From Halobacillus_A sp043497005 (GTDB lineage: Bacteria; Bacillota; Bacilli; Bacillales; Halobacillaceae), in NCBI RefSeq assembly GCF_043497005.1, contig NZ_JBIEKE010000002.1:620001-684000 (forward strand): 64,000 bases of DNA, given 5' to 3'. The translations under genes and the position numbers were made by a program. Shown here piece by piece: positions 1-8,262 of this stretch; position 1 is the stretch's first letter; every line of letters begins with the position of its first letter. Under the pieces are notes generated by a model. It ran no database searches, was not told where the DNA came from, and was given only the letters and a program-made list of their open reading frames with translations.

Positions 1-1000
1 CATCAGGTTTTCTTGTGTCCCCTCCTAAGATGGTGAATCCAAATTGACGATCAAGTTCGGTCTCAAATTGGAAGCTGTCATCAATTAAATCGTCTTTATA
101 CAGCTCTTCATAAAATTCACCACTTCTTGAGAAATAAAAGTCTAAAATCATTCCTGACAATAATTCTGCGCGCAGTAAATCTTTCCCGTTTAAAGAACTG
201 ACGTCTTCTTTTACTCCTACCATCGTTTTAGCCGTAGTGACTGGCATTTTAATAGAGTCTTCTGATTTCGCAACAGATGGAGATTCTTCAGGATAAAAGC
301 GTTCTATTTCCGGCATTTCTTTAAAATCTTTTTTAGTTTGATTCGAACGGATTTGCTCCATCATTTCTTCAGGCTTAATATTACCGGCAATAAACAATAC
401 CATATTGGACGGATGGTAAAAGGTTTCATAACAAGTGTATAGGTCATCCTTTGTTATTTCCTGGATGGAATCAACCGTCCCTGCAATGTCCACTTTCACT
501 GGGTGCTTTTCATACATACTTTGAATCGTCCCAAAGAATGATCTCCAGTCTGGCTGATCATCATACATTCGAATTTCTTGGGCGATAATTCCTTTTTCTT
601 TATCTACTGATTCTTTAGAGAAATATGGATCTTGTACAAAGTCTAATAAGGTCTCGACATTTTTCTCAATTTGACTCGTAGCAGAAAATAAATAAGCTGT
701 TTTTGTAAAAGAAGTAAAAGCATTTGCTGAAGCCCCTAATTTCGTGAAGTCTTGAAAAACATCACGATCTTCTTTTTCAAACAATTTATGCTCTAGAAAA
801 TGGGCAATCCCCTCAGGCACCGTTACTTTTTCATTTTTACCAATGGGGGTAAACGTTTGATCAATAGACCCATAATTCGTAGTAAATATTCCGTACGTTT
901 TAGCCATTTCAGGTTTAGAAAGTAAAAATACTTTTAATCCATTATCCATTGTTTCCTGGTAAACTGACTCATTTAGCTGTTTATATACGAGTTCTTCCAT
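1..1000 (-). CDS. ymfH: M16 family zinc metallopeptidase YmfH (3' end cut by window)
   Basis: Translating 1000 down to 1 gives an open frame of about 333 residues that runs off the window, against a usual family length near 430. The M16 zinc motif HFLEH lies about residue 73, and a further acidic ligand is expected in the helix EKGIIAQEIRMY. This makes it the catalytic partner of the adjacent YmfF-like subunit. The ATG overlaps the ymfF stop by one base (TAATG), which implies translational coupling. M16 peptidases cut short peptides in a clamshell chamber; the substrate of this one is unknown. Family assignment is sure; the pairing with YmfF is inferred from adjacency and the complementary motifs. 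Confidence 0.92.
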   Translation of the reverse strand, partial: MEELVYKQLNESVYQETMDNGLKVFLLSKPEMAKTYGIFTTNYGSIDQTFTPIGKNEKVTVPEGIAHFLEHKLFEKEDRDVFQDFTKLGASANAFTSFTKTAYLFSATSQIEKNVETLLDFVQDPYFSKESVDKEKGIIAQEIRMYDDQPDWRSFFGTIQSMYEKHPVKVDIAGTVDSIQEITKDDLYTCYETFYHPSNMVLFIAGNIKPEEMMEQIRSNQTKKDFKEMPEIERFYPEESPSVAKSEDSIKMPVTTAKTMVGVKEDVSSLNGKDLLRAELLSGMILDFYFSRSGEFYEELYKDDLIDDSFQFETELDRQFGFTILGGDTRKPD

Positions 1001-2286
1001 TATTCTTCCCCTCCCTCTTGACTGGTTAAGAAATAGATGGTGTCAAGTTCAATTTTATTAGCCACTTTAACTACATCTTCTTTCTCCACTTTACGAACAT
1101 GTTCGATGATTTCCTTTGCGGGAATGGAAACCCCGGACAGCGTTTGATGATACAGCACTTCAATTAATCCATTTGCATGATCCATCGTTTCCTGCAGTTG
1201 ATTTATCACTTGCTCTGATGCTTCACTAACTTGATCTGTTGTAAAATCCCCTGACTTCATGGCTTCCATTTGTTCATTAATTATATTTTTCGCTTGGTCA
1301 TAATCTTTTGGATCAACTCCGCTAAATACGAGCAATAATCCTTTATGGCTTTCAAACCTTGAGGCTGCGTAATAAGCTAAACTGTGTTTTTCCCGTACAT
1401 TCATAAATAATTTAGAACTAGGAAAACCTCCAAAAATCCCATTAAATACCTGCAGGGCAAAGTAATCATCATCACCGAATTTAATGTTTGTACGATAACC
1501 AATATGAAGCTTTCCTTGGTTTACATCTTCTCTTTCGATAACTTCATTAATCTCACGTTTTTCACTAGCCAGCGATTCCTGGTGAGCATCATTATTTGCA
1601 CTGGCTGAGCGTGAAAAGTATTTATCAGCTAATGTTTCAATTTCAGCTTTATCTACATCACCAATAATGTATAGATCCAGTAAATCACGATTAATCATTG
1701 TTTGGTAATACTCATATAATGATTTCGCATTTATTTTTTCAAAATCTTCTAAGTAACCATGCACGTGAAGAGCGTATGGTTCATTATCACACATGTGATC
1801 AATCAACCTCATGTTGGCATAGCTCATTCGATCATCTTTAATGGATTTGATCTTTTGTTCCAGTGTTTGCTTCTCTCGCTTCACAATTGTATCATCAAAT
1901 CCTCCTTGCTCGACCTTCGGATCAAATAATACCTCGCTGAAGATTTGCATTGCTTTTTCTAATATAGGTTCGTGATCGTTTAAGTAAGCTTCATTCACAA
2001 CTTCCATTCTGAAAGATAGAATGTGGTTTTCTCCTTTTTTTGTTCCGTCGCTGGAAAAGCCGGTACCATATAAGTTTTCTAGAGCTGATTGTAATGCTCT
2101 GACATTAGGGTGGCTGCTCGTCGCTTTTTGCAGCACATGGGGCAGCAGGGCTCTCTCCGTTATCCCTTCTCTTTGTAAGGGAGCTTTTAACTTAGCCACA
2201 ATAGAAACTGTTTTGTATTTTTTGCTAGGCAGTATATGTAATCTGTACCCTTGTTTATCGTGAACCGATTCTTTTGATATTTTCAT
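1000..2286 (-). CDS. ymfF: M16 peptidase-like protein YmfF, probably non-catalytic subunit
   Basis: A 428-residue protein of the pitrilysin/insulinase (M16) fold. I chose the ATG at 2286 because GGAGGAGG lies 6-7 nt upstream; an ATG 18 codons earlier has no such site. The N-terminal domain lacks the HxxEH zinc motif (the equivalent segment reads around LLPHVLQKA), while the C-terminal half keeps M16 features such as FGGFPSSKLF. In two-subunit bacterial M16 enzymes one chain carries zinc and the other shapes the chamber, so this is probably the inactive half working with YmfH. Lies downstream of the nupNOPQ terminator, so it probably has its own promoter in 2287-2395, which I could not define. 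Confidence 0.9.
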   Translation of the reverse strand: MKISKESVHDKQGYRLHILPSKKYKTVSIVAKLKAPLQREGITERALLPHVLQKATSSHPNVRALQSALENLYGTGFSSDGTKKGENHILSFRMEVVNEAYLNDHEPILEKAMQIFSEVLFDPKVEQGGFDDTIVKREKQTLEQKIKSIKDDRMSYANMRLIDHMCDNEPYALHVHGYLEDFEKINAKSLYEYYQTMINRDLLDLYIIGDVDKAEIETLADKYFSRSASANNDAHQESLASEKREINEVIEREDVNQGKLHIGYRTNIKFGDDDYFALQVFNGIFGGFPSSKLFMNVREKHSLAYYAASRFESHKGLLLVFSGVDPKDYDQAKNIINEQMEAMKSGDFTTDQVSEASEQVINQLQETMDHANGLIEVLYHQTLSGVSIPAKEIIEHVRKVEKEDVVKVANKIELDTIYFLTSQEGGEE

Positions 2287-2395
2287 TAGAATCCTCCTCC
2301 ATTTTTGTCTATTATTATAAGCAGTTATTCGCTTATTCATCCCTGTTAAACTAATTATTATGCTACGGTAAATAAATAAAAAAGTAAAAAAATAA

Positions 2396-2419
2396 AGCCC
2401 GGTACTTTTACACCGGACT
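2396..2419 (-). terminator. Intrinsic terminator after nupQ
   Basis: An 8-bp stem (one G-U pair in the minus-strand RNA) with an 8-nt loop, followed in the minus direction by TTTATTTTTTT. It begins 8 nt past the nupQ stop codon and separates the importer operon from ymfF. Confidence 0.85.
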
Positions 2420-2427
2420 AAATTTTA

Positions 2428-3387
2428 TTATCGATTACCTTTAATATACGCTTCACCTAAAGATTTAGGGGCTTCCGCTCTCCCTATAAATCCTGCTAAT
2501 GCAAGGATAGTTAATACATATGGTGCAATTAAAAGGAATACTTGCGGAACGTCTGCTAAAAGCGGAATGCCGGAACTTACTACGCTTAAGCTTTGAGCAA
2601 ACCCAAAGAAAATGGCTGCGCCCATTGCTCCCAGGGGATGCCATTTACCGAAAATCACAGCCGCCAGCGCCATAAAGCCTTGTCCTACAATTGTTGACTG
2701 AGAGAAATTCATTGCAATAGTTAAGGCAAATACGGCACCTCCCAGACCTCCAAAAGCACCTGAAAGCATAACGGCAACGTACCTCATCCCATACACGTTG
2801 ATACCGTTTGTATCTGCAGCCATTGGATGTTCACCGACGGAACGTAAGCGTAAACCAAAAGGCGTCTTAAATAATACAAACCAAACGACAAACGCTAGTA
2901 TAATGGCCACGTACGAAGTGATGTACATATTAGAGAAGAATAGACCGCCTAAGATTGGTATATCACTTAATATCCAAACATCTTTCGTATAAAAAGGACG
3001 AGATACCATATCTGTCTGCCCTTTATCGTACCATTGCTTCGTTAAAAATACTCCAATGCCTAAAGCTAAGAAGTTAATTGCAACACCGCTGACTACTTGA
3101 TCCGCTCGAAAGGTTATCGAAGCGACAGCATGAGTTAAAGCAAAAATAGCAGAAACCACCATAGCAGCTAAGATAGATAACCACGGTGTTGCGGAACCAA
3201 AAGTATCCGCGAACGTGAGGTTGAACACAATGCCGACAAATGCCCCCATGACCATAAGCCCTTCTAAACCAATATTGATGATACCTGAACGTTCACTCAT
3301 TACCCCGCCGAGTGCAGTAAAAATAAGAGGGGCCGCAAAGAATAATGCCTGCGGAATGATTGATTGTAAAACATCAATGAAATTCAT
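2428..3387 (-). CDS. nupQ: Nucleoside ABC transporter permease NupQ
   Basis: A 319-residue integral membrane protein with about eight hydrophobic segments. It belongs to the BPD_transp_2 permease family used by BMP-type nucleoside importers; the motif GGVMSERSGIINIGLEGLM near residue 27 is typical. It follows nupP directly (stop and ATG adjacent), so the two permeases should form a heterodimer driven by the NupO ATPase. B. subtilis NupNOPQ (formerly YufNOPQ) takes up guanosine; the same substrate is likely here but is inferred from homology. Last gene of the operon, closed by a terminator. Confidence 0.9.
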   Translation of the reverse strand: MNFIDVLQSIIPQALFFAAPLIFTALGGVMSERSGIINIGLEGLMVMGAFVGIVFNLTFADTFGSATPWLSILAAMVVSAIFALTHAVASITFRADQVVSGVAINFLALGIGVFLTKQWYDKGQTDMVSRPFYTKDVWILSDIPILGGLFFSNMYITSYVAIILAFVVWFVLFKTPFGLRLRSVGEHPMAADTNGINVYGMRYVAVMLSGAFGGLGGAVFALTIAMNFSQSTIVGQGFMALAAVIFGKWHPLGAMGAAIFFGFAQSLSVVSSGIPLLADVPQVFLLIAPYVLTILALAGFIGRAEAPKSLGEAYIKGNR

Positions 3388-4434
3388 TTATTTCCCCTCC
3401 TTCTTAAAACGAAGAATAATCCATCGAATCATATAACTTGAAGCAACGAAGAAAATAATAAGTGCGATAACAATTTCGACTAATTCAGTTGGAACTCCAG
3501 CTACGGTCGGCATATTCAGTGCTCCAATTTTTAACGTACCAAATAGGAAAGCAGCTAGTACTACGCCTAATGCTGTGTTGGCTCCTAACAGAGCGACGGC
3601 AATTCCTTCAAAGCCTATATTGGTAAATCCTGATTTTGTTGCCAAATACCCATATGTGCCAAGCCCCTCCATCGCTCCAGCTAACCCTGCAAAAGCGCCG
3701 GAAATCATCATGGCGAGAACAATGTTTTTCCCTACACTCATTCCAGCATAATTTGAAGCGTGAGGGTTATAGCCCACAGAGCGCAACTCAAAACCTCTCG
3801 TTGTTTTATTAAGAATAAACCACATAATTAATGCCATTAAAAAAGCAATTAAAATACCGTAATGCATTCTTGAATAAAACGTCATTTCTGCAATCCACTC
3901 TGAAGCGAGTGAAGCAGATCCGGCAATTCTTTCTGTTTGATCTTCACCATCTGTAATCACATGACGCACAATAGCATTTGTAGAATAGAGAGCTATGTAG
4001 TTCATCATAATTGTAACGATAACTTCATGAACCCCCAGCTTTGCTTTTAAAATTCCAGGGATGAACCCCCAGAAAGCGCCGGCAGCAGCGGCCGCTAAAA
4101 TAGCAAGGGGCAAGTGAATAAACATAGGTAATTCAAAAGCTACTCCAATCCAGACAGAAGCTAACCAGCCTACAAATACTTGGCCTTCGACACCGATGTT
4201 AAGTAAACCAGTACGCAGAGCAAATGCTACAGCCAACCCAGATAATATATAAGGCGTAACCATACGTACGGTTTCACCAAAGAAGTAACTATCCCCAAAC
4301 GCACCTTCCCATAAAGCTCCATAGCCTAGAACTGGATTGTATCCAAATACAACCATAATGATGGCGCCGACTAACAGGCCGAGAAAAACAGAAATGACAG
4401 GTATTAATATATTGATCATACGATTAGTAAACAT
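3388..4434 (-). CDS. nupP: Nucleoside ABC transporter permease NupP
   Basis: A 348-residue permease with an N-terminal hydrophobic segment and about eight further membrane spans. The motif LLNIGVEGQVFVGW matches the BPD_transp_2 family and pairs with the related segment of NupQ. The ATG overlaps the stop of the ATPase gene (TAATG), so translation is coupled to NupO. The coupled ATG at 4434 was kept because the next in-frame methionine, five residues on, has no better ribosome binding site. Role: half of the channel of a guanosine-type importer, judged from order and similarity to B. subtilis YufP/NupP. Confidence 0.9.
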   Translation of the reverse strand: MFTNRMINILIPVISVFLGLLVGAIIMVVFGYNPVLGYGALWEGAFGDSYFFGETVRMVTPYILSGLAVAFALRTGLLNIGVEGQVFVGWLASVWIGVAFELPMFIHLPLAILAAAAAGAFWGFIPGILKAKLGVHEVIVTIMMNYIALYSTNAIVRHVITDGEDQTERIAGSASLASEWIAEMTFYSRMHYGILIAFLMALIMWFILNKTTRGFELRSVGYNPHASNYAGMSVGKNIVLAMMISGAFAGLAGAMEGLGTYGYLATKSGFTNIGFEGIAVALLGANTALGVVLAAFLFGTLKIGALNMPTVAGVPTELVEIVIALIIFFVASSYMIRWIILRFKKEGK

Positions 4435-5960
4435 TACTCAGCACCCGCTTTCTCGGTCGTGTTCCCAGCCATTAATAATCCAAGCTCTTGTTCATTAGTT
4501 TCTTCCGGCTTCACCTCAGCGATTACCTGCCCGTCAAAAATAACCGCAATACGATCACTCAAGTTTAAGATTTCGTCGAGTTCGAATGATAAAAGAAGAA
4601 CAGCTCTTCCTTTATCTCTTTCTTCAATTAATTTTTTATGAATAAATTCGATAGCGCCTACATCTAATCCACGAGTAGGCTGAGCCGCAATGATTAAATC
4701 AGGAGACCGGTCTATCTCTCGTCCTATAATCGCTTTTTGCTGGTTTCCACCTGAAAGAGCTCGAGCCTTTGTCATTTCATTCGGTGTACGCACATCATAT
4801 TCTTTGATAAGAGATTTTGCTTTTTCATAGATTTTTTTAAAATTCATAACCCCTGTTTTCGAAAAGGGTTTTTGATAGTACGTCTGAAGAACCATATTAT
4901 CTCCAATCGGAAAATCAAGTACCAAACCGTACTTGTGCCGGTCTTGAGGAATATGAGAGATACCAGCTTGTGTAACTTTACGCGTCGATAAATTACTAAT
5001 AACTTTATCATGCAAAGAGATTTTCCCTGATTCTGACTTTCTCAGCCCAGTTATGGCTTCTATTAATTCAGTCTGACCATTTCCGTCAATGCCGGCTATA
5101 CCTACGATTTCACCGGCTCTAACTTCAAGGTTTAACCCTTTTACCATATGGACATTCCTAAAATCTTTAACATAAAGGTCCTTTATCGATAAGTAAGTGT
5201 CTTTGGGTTCAGCTGGTATTTTTTCCGTTTTAAAACTGACTTCTCTCCCTACCATTAAGGAAGCAAGTTCATTAGGGTTGGTTTGACTGACATTTACAGT
5301 ACCAATCCCTTCGCCTTTACGAATAACAGTACAACGATCACAAACTTCTATAATTTCTTTAAGTTTGTGAGTGATAAGTATGATCGATTTCCCTTCTTTA
5401 ACAAGACTCTGCATAATGACGATAAGCTCTTTTATTTCTTGAGGGGTCAGTACAGCTGTAGGTTCATCAAATATTAATATATCAGCACCTCTATATAAGG
5501 TTTTTAAAATCTCTACACGCTGCTGCATTCCCACAGAAATATCACGAACCTTTGCTTTTGGATCAACATTTAAACCATATCTTTGTGATAGCTCCAACAC
5601 TTCTTTTTCTGCTTTCTTTATATCAACGGTGACGCCTTTCTTAGGTTCGCTGCCGAGAACGATATTCTCAGTTACAGAAAATGTATCAACAAGCATAAAG
5701 TGTTGGTGCACCATTCCAATTCCTAATCGATTGGCAACGTTAGGATCGGAGATATTGACTTTCTCGCCTCGAACTTTAATTTCACCTTTTTCCGGCTGAT
5801 AAAGTCCGAATAACACGTTCATTAAGGTTGATTTACCTGCTCCATTTTCACCGAGTAAAGCGTGAATTTCACCTTGCTCTACTTGTAAATTAATATTGTT
5901 ATTAGCAACGATTCCGGGGAACTCTTTTCGGATATTCAACATCTCGATTACGTAATCCAT
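4434..5960 (-). CDS. nupO: Nucleoside ABC transporter, duplicated ATP-binding protein NupO
   Basis: A 508-residue protein carrying two fused ABC cassettes. The first has Walker A GENGAGKST near residue 40, signature SVGMQQR and Walker B ILIFDEPT. The second has a degenerate Walker A region (IDGNGQTE, lacking the lysine) and signature LSGGNQQK, the usual asymmetric pattern of sugar- and nucleoside-type ATPases. Start chosen at the ATG giving MDYVIEML, matching the N-terminus I recall for B. subtilis YufO; an ATG three codons upstream is possible. Separated from the binding-protein gene by two hairpins, so it is probably made in smaller amounts than NupN. Confidence 0.92.
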   Translation of the reverse strand: MDYVIEMLNIRKEFPGIVANNNINLQVEQGEIHALLGENGAGKSTLMNVLFGLYQPEKGEIKVRGEKVNISDPNVANRLGIGMVHQHFMLVDTFSVTENIVLGSEPKKGVTVDIKKAEKEVLELSQRYGLNVDPKAKVRDISVGMQQRVEILKTLYRGADILIFDEPTAVLTPQEIKELIVIMQSLVKEGKSIILITHKLKEIIEVCDRCTVIRKGEGIGTVNVSQTNPNELASLMVGREVSFKTEKIPAEPKDTYLSIKDLYVKDFRNVHMVKGLNLEVRAGEIVGIAGIDGNGQTELIEAITGLRKSESGKISLHDKVISNLSTRKVTQAGISHIPQDRHKYGLVLDFPIGDNMVLQTYYQKPFSKTGVMNFKKIYEKAKSLIKEYDVRTPNEMTKARALSGGNQQKAIIGREIDRSPDLIIAAQPTRGLDVGAIEFIHKKLIEERDKGRAVLLLSFELDEILNLSDRIAVIFDGQVIAEVKPEETNEQELGLLMAGNTTEKAGAE

Positions 5961-6011
5961 TTCTCCCATACACCCCTTTATATGCGACCTTCGTCTCCTC
6001 GTATTGCCCTA

Positions 6012-6063
6012 AAAAATCACCAAATGAAGAGCTCCGGAAAAGTTCTCTTCATTTGATGATTTT
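6012..6063 (-). terminator. Hairpin with T-run between nupN and nupO
   Basis: A stem of about 19 bp with one mismatch (arms 6013-6031 and 6045-6063), followed in the minus direction by TTTTTT. It resembles a leaky intrinsic terminator and probably lowers expression of the ATPase and permease genes relative to the binding protein. Confidence 0.75.
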
Positions 6064-6067
6064 CATA

Positions 6068-6097
6068 GATACATAGGACTACTACGTCCTATGTATC
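6068..6097 (-). repeat. Second intergenic hairpin downstream of nupN
   Basis: A perfect 12-bp inverted repeat (6068-6079 and 6086-6097) with a 6-nt loop, just past the nupN stop and before the terminator-like hairpin. No T-run follows directly, so it is more likely an RNA-stabilising stem at the 3' end of the nupN message than a terminator. Confidence 0.6.
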
Positions 6098-6106
6098 CTA
6101 GTTTAA

Positions 6107-7222
6107 TTAAAGTGAGCTTTCAAATTCTTCTAGTTCTTCATCTGTACTAGGAACTTCTACCTCACCATTAGCAATTTTTTCTTTCCAGTCTTCAACTTCT
6201 GATACAATATCTTCAGTCATAGCATCTTCGTTCGTCGTCGCAATACTAATTGCATCATCTTCAAGACCATATTCCATCACTTCTCCACCAGGGAAGTCAC
6301 CGTCCATAGTTAGAGTGGCCACTTCATTAACGGCGATGTCTACACGTTTTACCATTGAAGTTAATGTTACATTTTGGCCTTCAATTTCACCCTCTTCATG
6401 CTGATCACGGTCAACTCCGATTACCCAGACGTTTTCATCTGGATTGTTTTGCTTAATGTCTTTTGCCTGAGCAAATACACCGTTACCAGTTGCTCCCGAA
6501 GCATGGTAAATTACATCTATGTCATTGTTGTACATGTTTGATGCAATCAGCTTACCTTTATCAGCGGCAGCAAAGCTTTCTGCGTACTGAATATCAATTT
6601 CGATATCAGGATTAATAGATTTTGCTCCTGCTACATATCCTGATTCAAATTTTCTAATTAAGTCTCCATCTTCTCCACCAACAAATCCAATCTTATCTGT
6701 TTCTGTTTTTAGAGCCGCAGCTACACCTGCCAGGAAAGAACCTTCGTGTTCTTTAAATGTAATGCTGACTATGTTATCACCTTCAGCAACGGAATCTACT
6801 AGACCAAAGTTAGTGTCCGGGTTTTGCTCAGCTACTTCTTCAAGAGCTGGCTGCAGTAAGTATCCAATTCCATAAATTAAGTTAAAATCTTGACGGACCA
6901 GGCGGCTTAAGTTCGTGGTATAGTCACCCTCACTATCAGACTGAGCGTAATCATAACCTTCCCCTTCTTCTAAGCCATTTTCATCGCCAAAAGCTTGAAG
7001 ACCTTCCCAAGATGATTGGTTAAATGATTTATCATCCACTCCACCTACATCCGTAACCATAGCTACTGAGAAATCATCGCTGGCTTCCCCTTCGCCACCG
7101 CTCTCGTTAGAATCTCCACCCTCACCGCCTGCTTCTCCTTCATCAGAAGAACCACAGGCCGCTAATACTAAACCAATAGATAACAGTAAGGCCAAAATCA
7201 ATAAAAAACGACGGTTTTTCAA
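6107..7222 (-). CDS. nupN: BMP-family nucleoside-binding lipoprotein NupN
   Basis: A 371-residue substrate-binding lipoprotein. It starts at a TTG preceded by AGGGGGT at 7-nt spacing. The signal peptide ends in a lipobox, LAAC, near residue 22, then comes an acidic Gly/Ser/Glu-rich linker. The mature domain has the Bmp/Med fold: MVTDVGGVDDKSFNQS near the start, GFVGGEDG in the middle, VIGVDRDQ later. First gene of the importer operon. The strongly acidic linker and surface suit a salt-adapted organism (inference). Purine nucleosides, probably guanosine, are the likely ligand by homology with B. subtilis NupN. Confidence 0.9.
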   Translation of the reverse strand: MKNRRFLLILALLLSIGLVLAACGSSDEGEAGGEGGDSNESGGEGEASDDFSVAMVTDVGGVDDKSFNQSSWEGLQAFGDENGLEEGEGYDYAQSDSEGDYTTNLSRLVRQDFNLIYGIGYLLQPALEEVAEQNPDTNFGLVDSVAEGDNIVSITFKEHEGSFLAGVAAALKTETDKIGFVGGEDGDLIRKFESGYVAGAKSINPDIEIDIQYAESFAAADKGKLIASNMYNNDIDVIYHASGATGNGVFAQAKDIKQNNPDENVWVIGVDRDQHEEGEIEGQNVTLTSMVKRVDIAVNEVATLTMDGDFPGGEVMEYGLEDDAISIATTNEDAMTEDIVSEVEDWKEKIANGEVEVPSTDEELEEFESSL

Positions 7223-7243
7223 AACGATTACCCCCTAAATTTG

Positions 7244-7297
7244 TTAAGTATTAAAAAAATTCAAACAACTAAAATTTTTTACACGTCTCCCCGGCAA
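7244..7297 (-). CDS. Possible 17-codon leader ORF before nupN
   Basis: A strong ribosome binding site, GAGGAGGTGA (7301-7310), lies just past the ymfC stop and 3-4 nt before a TTG that opens a 17-codon frame ending in TAA at 7244. It cannot belong to nupN, which has its own site about 70 nt further on. It may be a leader peptide or a ribosome-bound mRNA stabiliser; no family is recognisable. Confidence 0.3.
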   Translation of the reverse strand: MPGRRVKNFSCLNFFNT

Positions 7298-7328
7298 GCC
7301 TCACCTCCTCAATTTTTAAGTAAGTCTA

Positions 7329-8054
7329 TTACACCCTTCTTCTTAAAACATGGAAACTAAACTTGTCAGCTCTAAAGTAATTGGAAGATAAGAGAATTGG
7401 TTCGTCATCTTTCGTGTAATGCATTTGTTTGAGTAATAATAACGCTTGGTCGGGTTCGCAATTTAAAATGGGGGAAATTCTTTCGTGATAACCTATTGGT
7501 TCAATATCTGTAACAGCATAACTGATTGTCTTTCCTGTAAAACGTTCCAGTATTCCAAATAAGGAATCGGCTTCCCGAACTTGGTCAATTGGAATTAGGC
7601 CTTCTGGAATCCGGTCTTTACAATAAACAACGGGTTGCTGATCAGCTGTTCTCACACGTTCAACTTTGGCTAAATTATGTATCTCGACGGGGGAAAAACG
7701 CTGACGTTCATCTTCGGTGGGTTCGATTAATTCTGCTGATAAATACTGTGATCCGGGCACCATACCTGATTTAGTAATCATTCCTGTTACACTATCTAAT
7801 TCCTCAATGCCAGAAGTAAATACAGGTTTAGGATTTACAAATGTACCTACTCCATGTCTTCTAGTTACAATACTTTCTTCCTCTAGTATTCTTAGCGCCT
7901 CACGTAAAGTTGCTCTTGAAACACCAAGAGATTTAGACAACTGAAACTCTGACGGAAGTTTCTCTTTTTCAAGATAAACGCCGTTCTCAATATCACGCTT
8001 AATTTGTTCGATCACTTGTAAATACAAGTGACGAGTATCTTGTCTAATGGACAT
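7329..8054 (-). CDS. ymfC: GntR/HutC-family transcriptional regulator YmfC
   Basis: A 241-residue regulator. Residues 1-75 form a winged helix of the GntR family, with the recognition region SLGVSRATLREALRIL and a wing around RRHGVGTFV. Residues 90-240 are a UTRA ligand domain of the HutC subfamily. The ATG follows GGAGTGAAGGG. It lies between spoIIIE (terminated) and nupN in the same direction, so it probably heads the transcript that includes the nucleoside importer and may control it. Its ligand is unknown; a nucleoside or phosphorylated sugar would fit the neighbours. In B. subtilis ymfC is likewise next to spoIIIE. Confidence 0.88.
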   Translation of the reverse strand: MSIRQDTRHLYLQVIEQIKRDIENGVYLEKEKLPSEFQLSKSLGVSRATLREALRILEEESIVTRRHGVGTFVNPKPVFTSGIEELDSVTGMITKSGMVPGSQYLSAELIEPTEDERQRFSPVEIHNLAKVERVRTADQQPVVYCKDRIPEGLIPIDQVREADSLFGILERFTGKTISYAVTDIEPIGYHERISPILNCEPDQALLLLKQMHYTKDDEPILLSSNYFRADKFSFHVLRRRV

Positions 8055-8130
8055 AACCCTTCACTCCAAATCTATTTGCCTATAGGTAAGAGATCTGACA
8101 TCTGACGTTCGACACATCATATTCGAAATT

Positions 8131-8159
8131 AATATAACACTTTTCTACAAATAAATAAA
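8131..8159 (-). promoter_or_regulatory. Candidate sigma-A promoter for ymfC-nup
   Basis: Reading the minus strand: TTTATT, 17 nt, TATATT, inside the 207-bp AT-rich gap between spoIIIE and ymfC. The -10 is good and the -35 weak. A tandem ATCTGAC repeat lies downstream at 8093-8106. Confidence 0.35.
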
Positions 8160-8237
8160 TAGAATTAGGACATTTTTATCGATTTAGTACACATGTTTGT
8201 TAAATCAGAATATTTAATTATTAATAATTAAATAAAA

Positions 8238-8262
8238 AACTGACGCTGAAACAGCGTCAGTT
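8238..8262 (-). terminator. Intrinsic terminator after spoIIIE
   Basis: A perfect 11-bp stem (8238-8248 and 8252-8262) with a 3-nt loop, immediately after the spoIIIE stop. The stem ends in TT and continues into TTTTATTTAATT in the minus direction. Confidence 0.92.
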
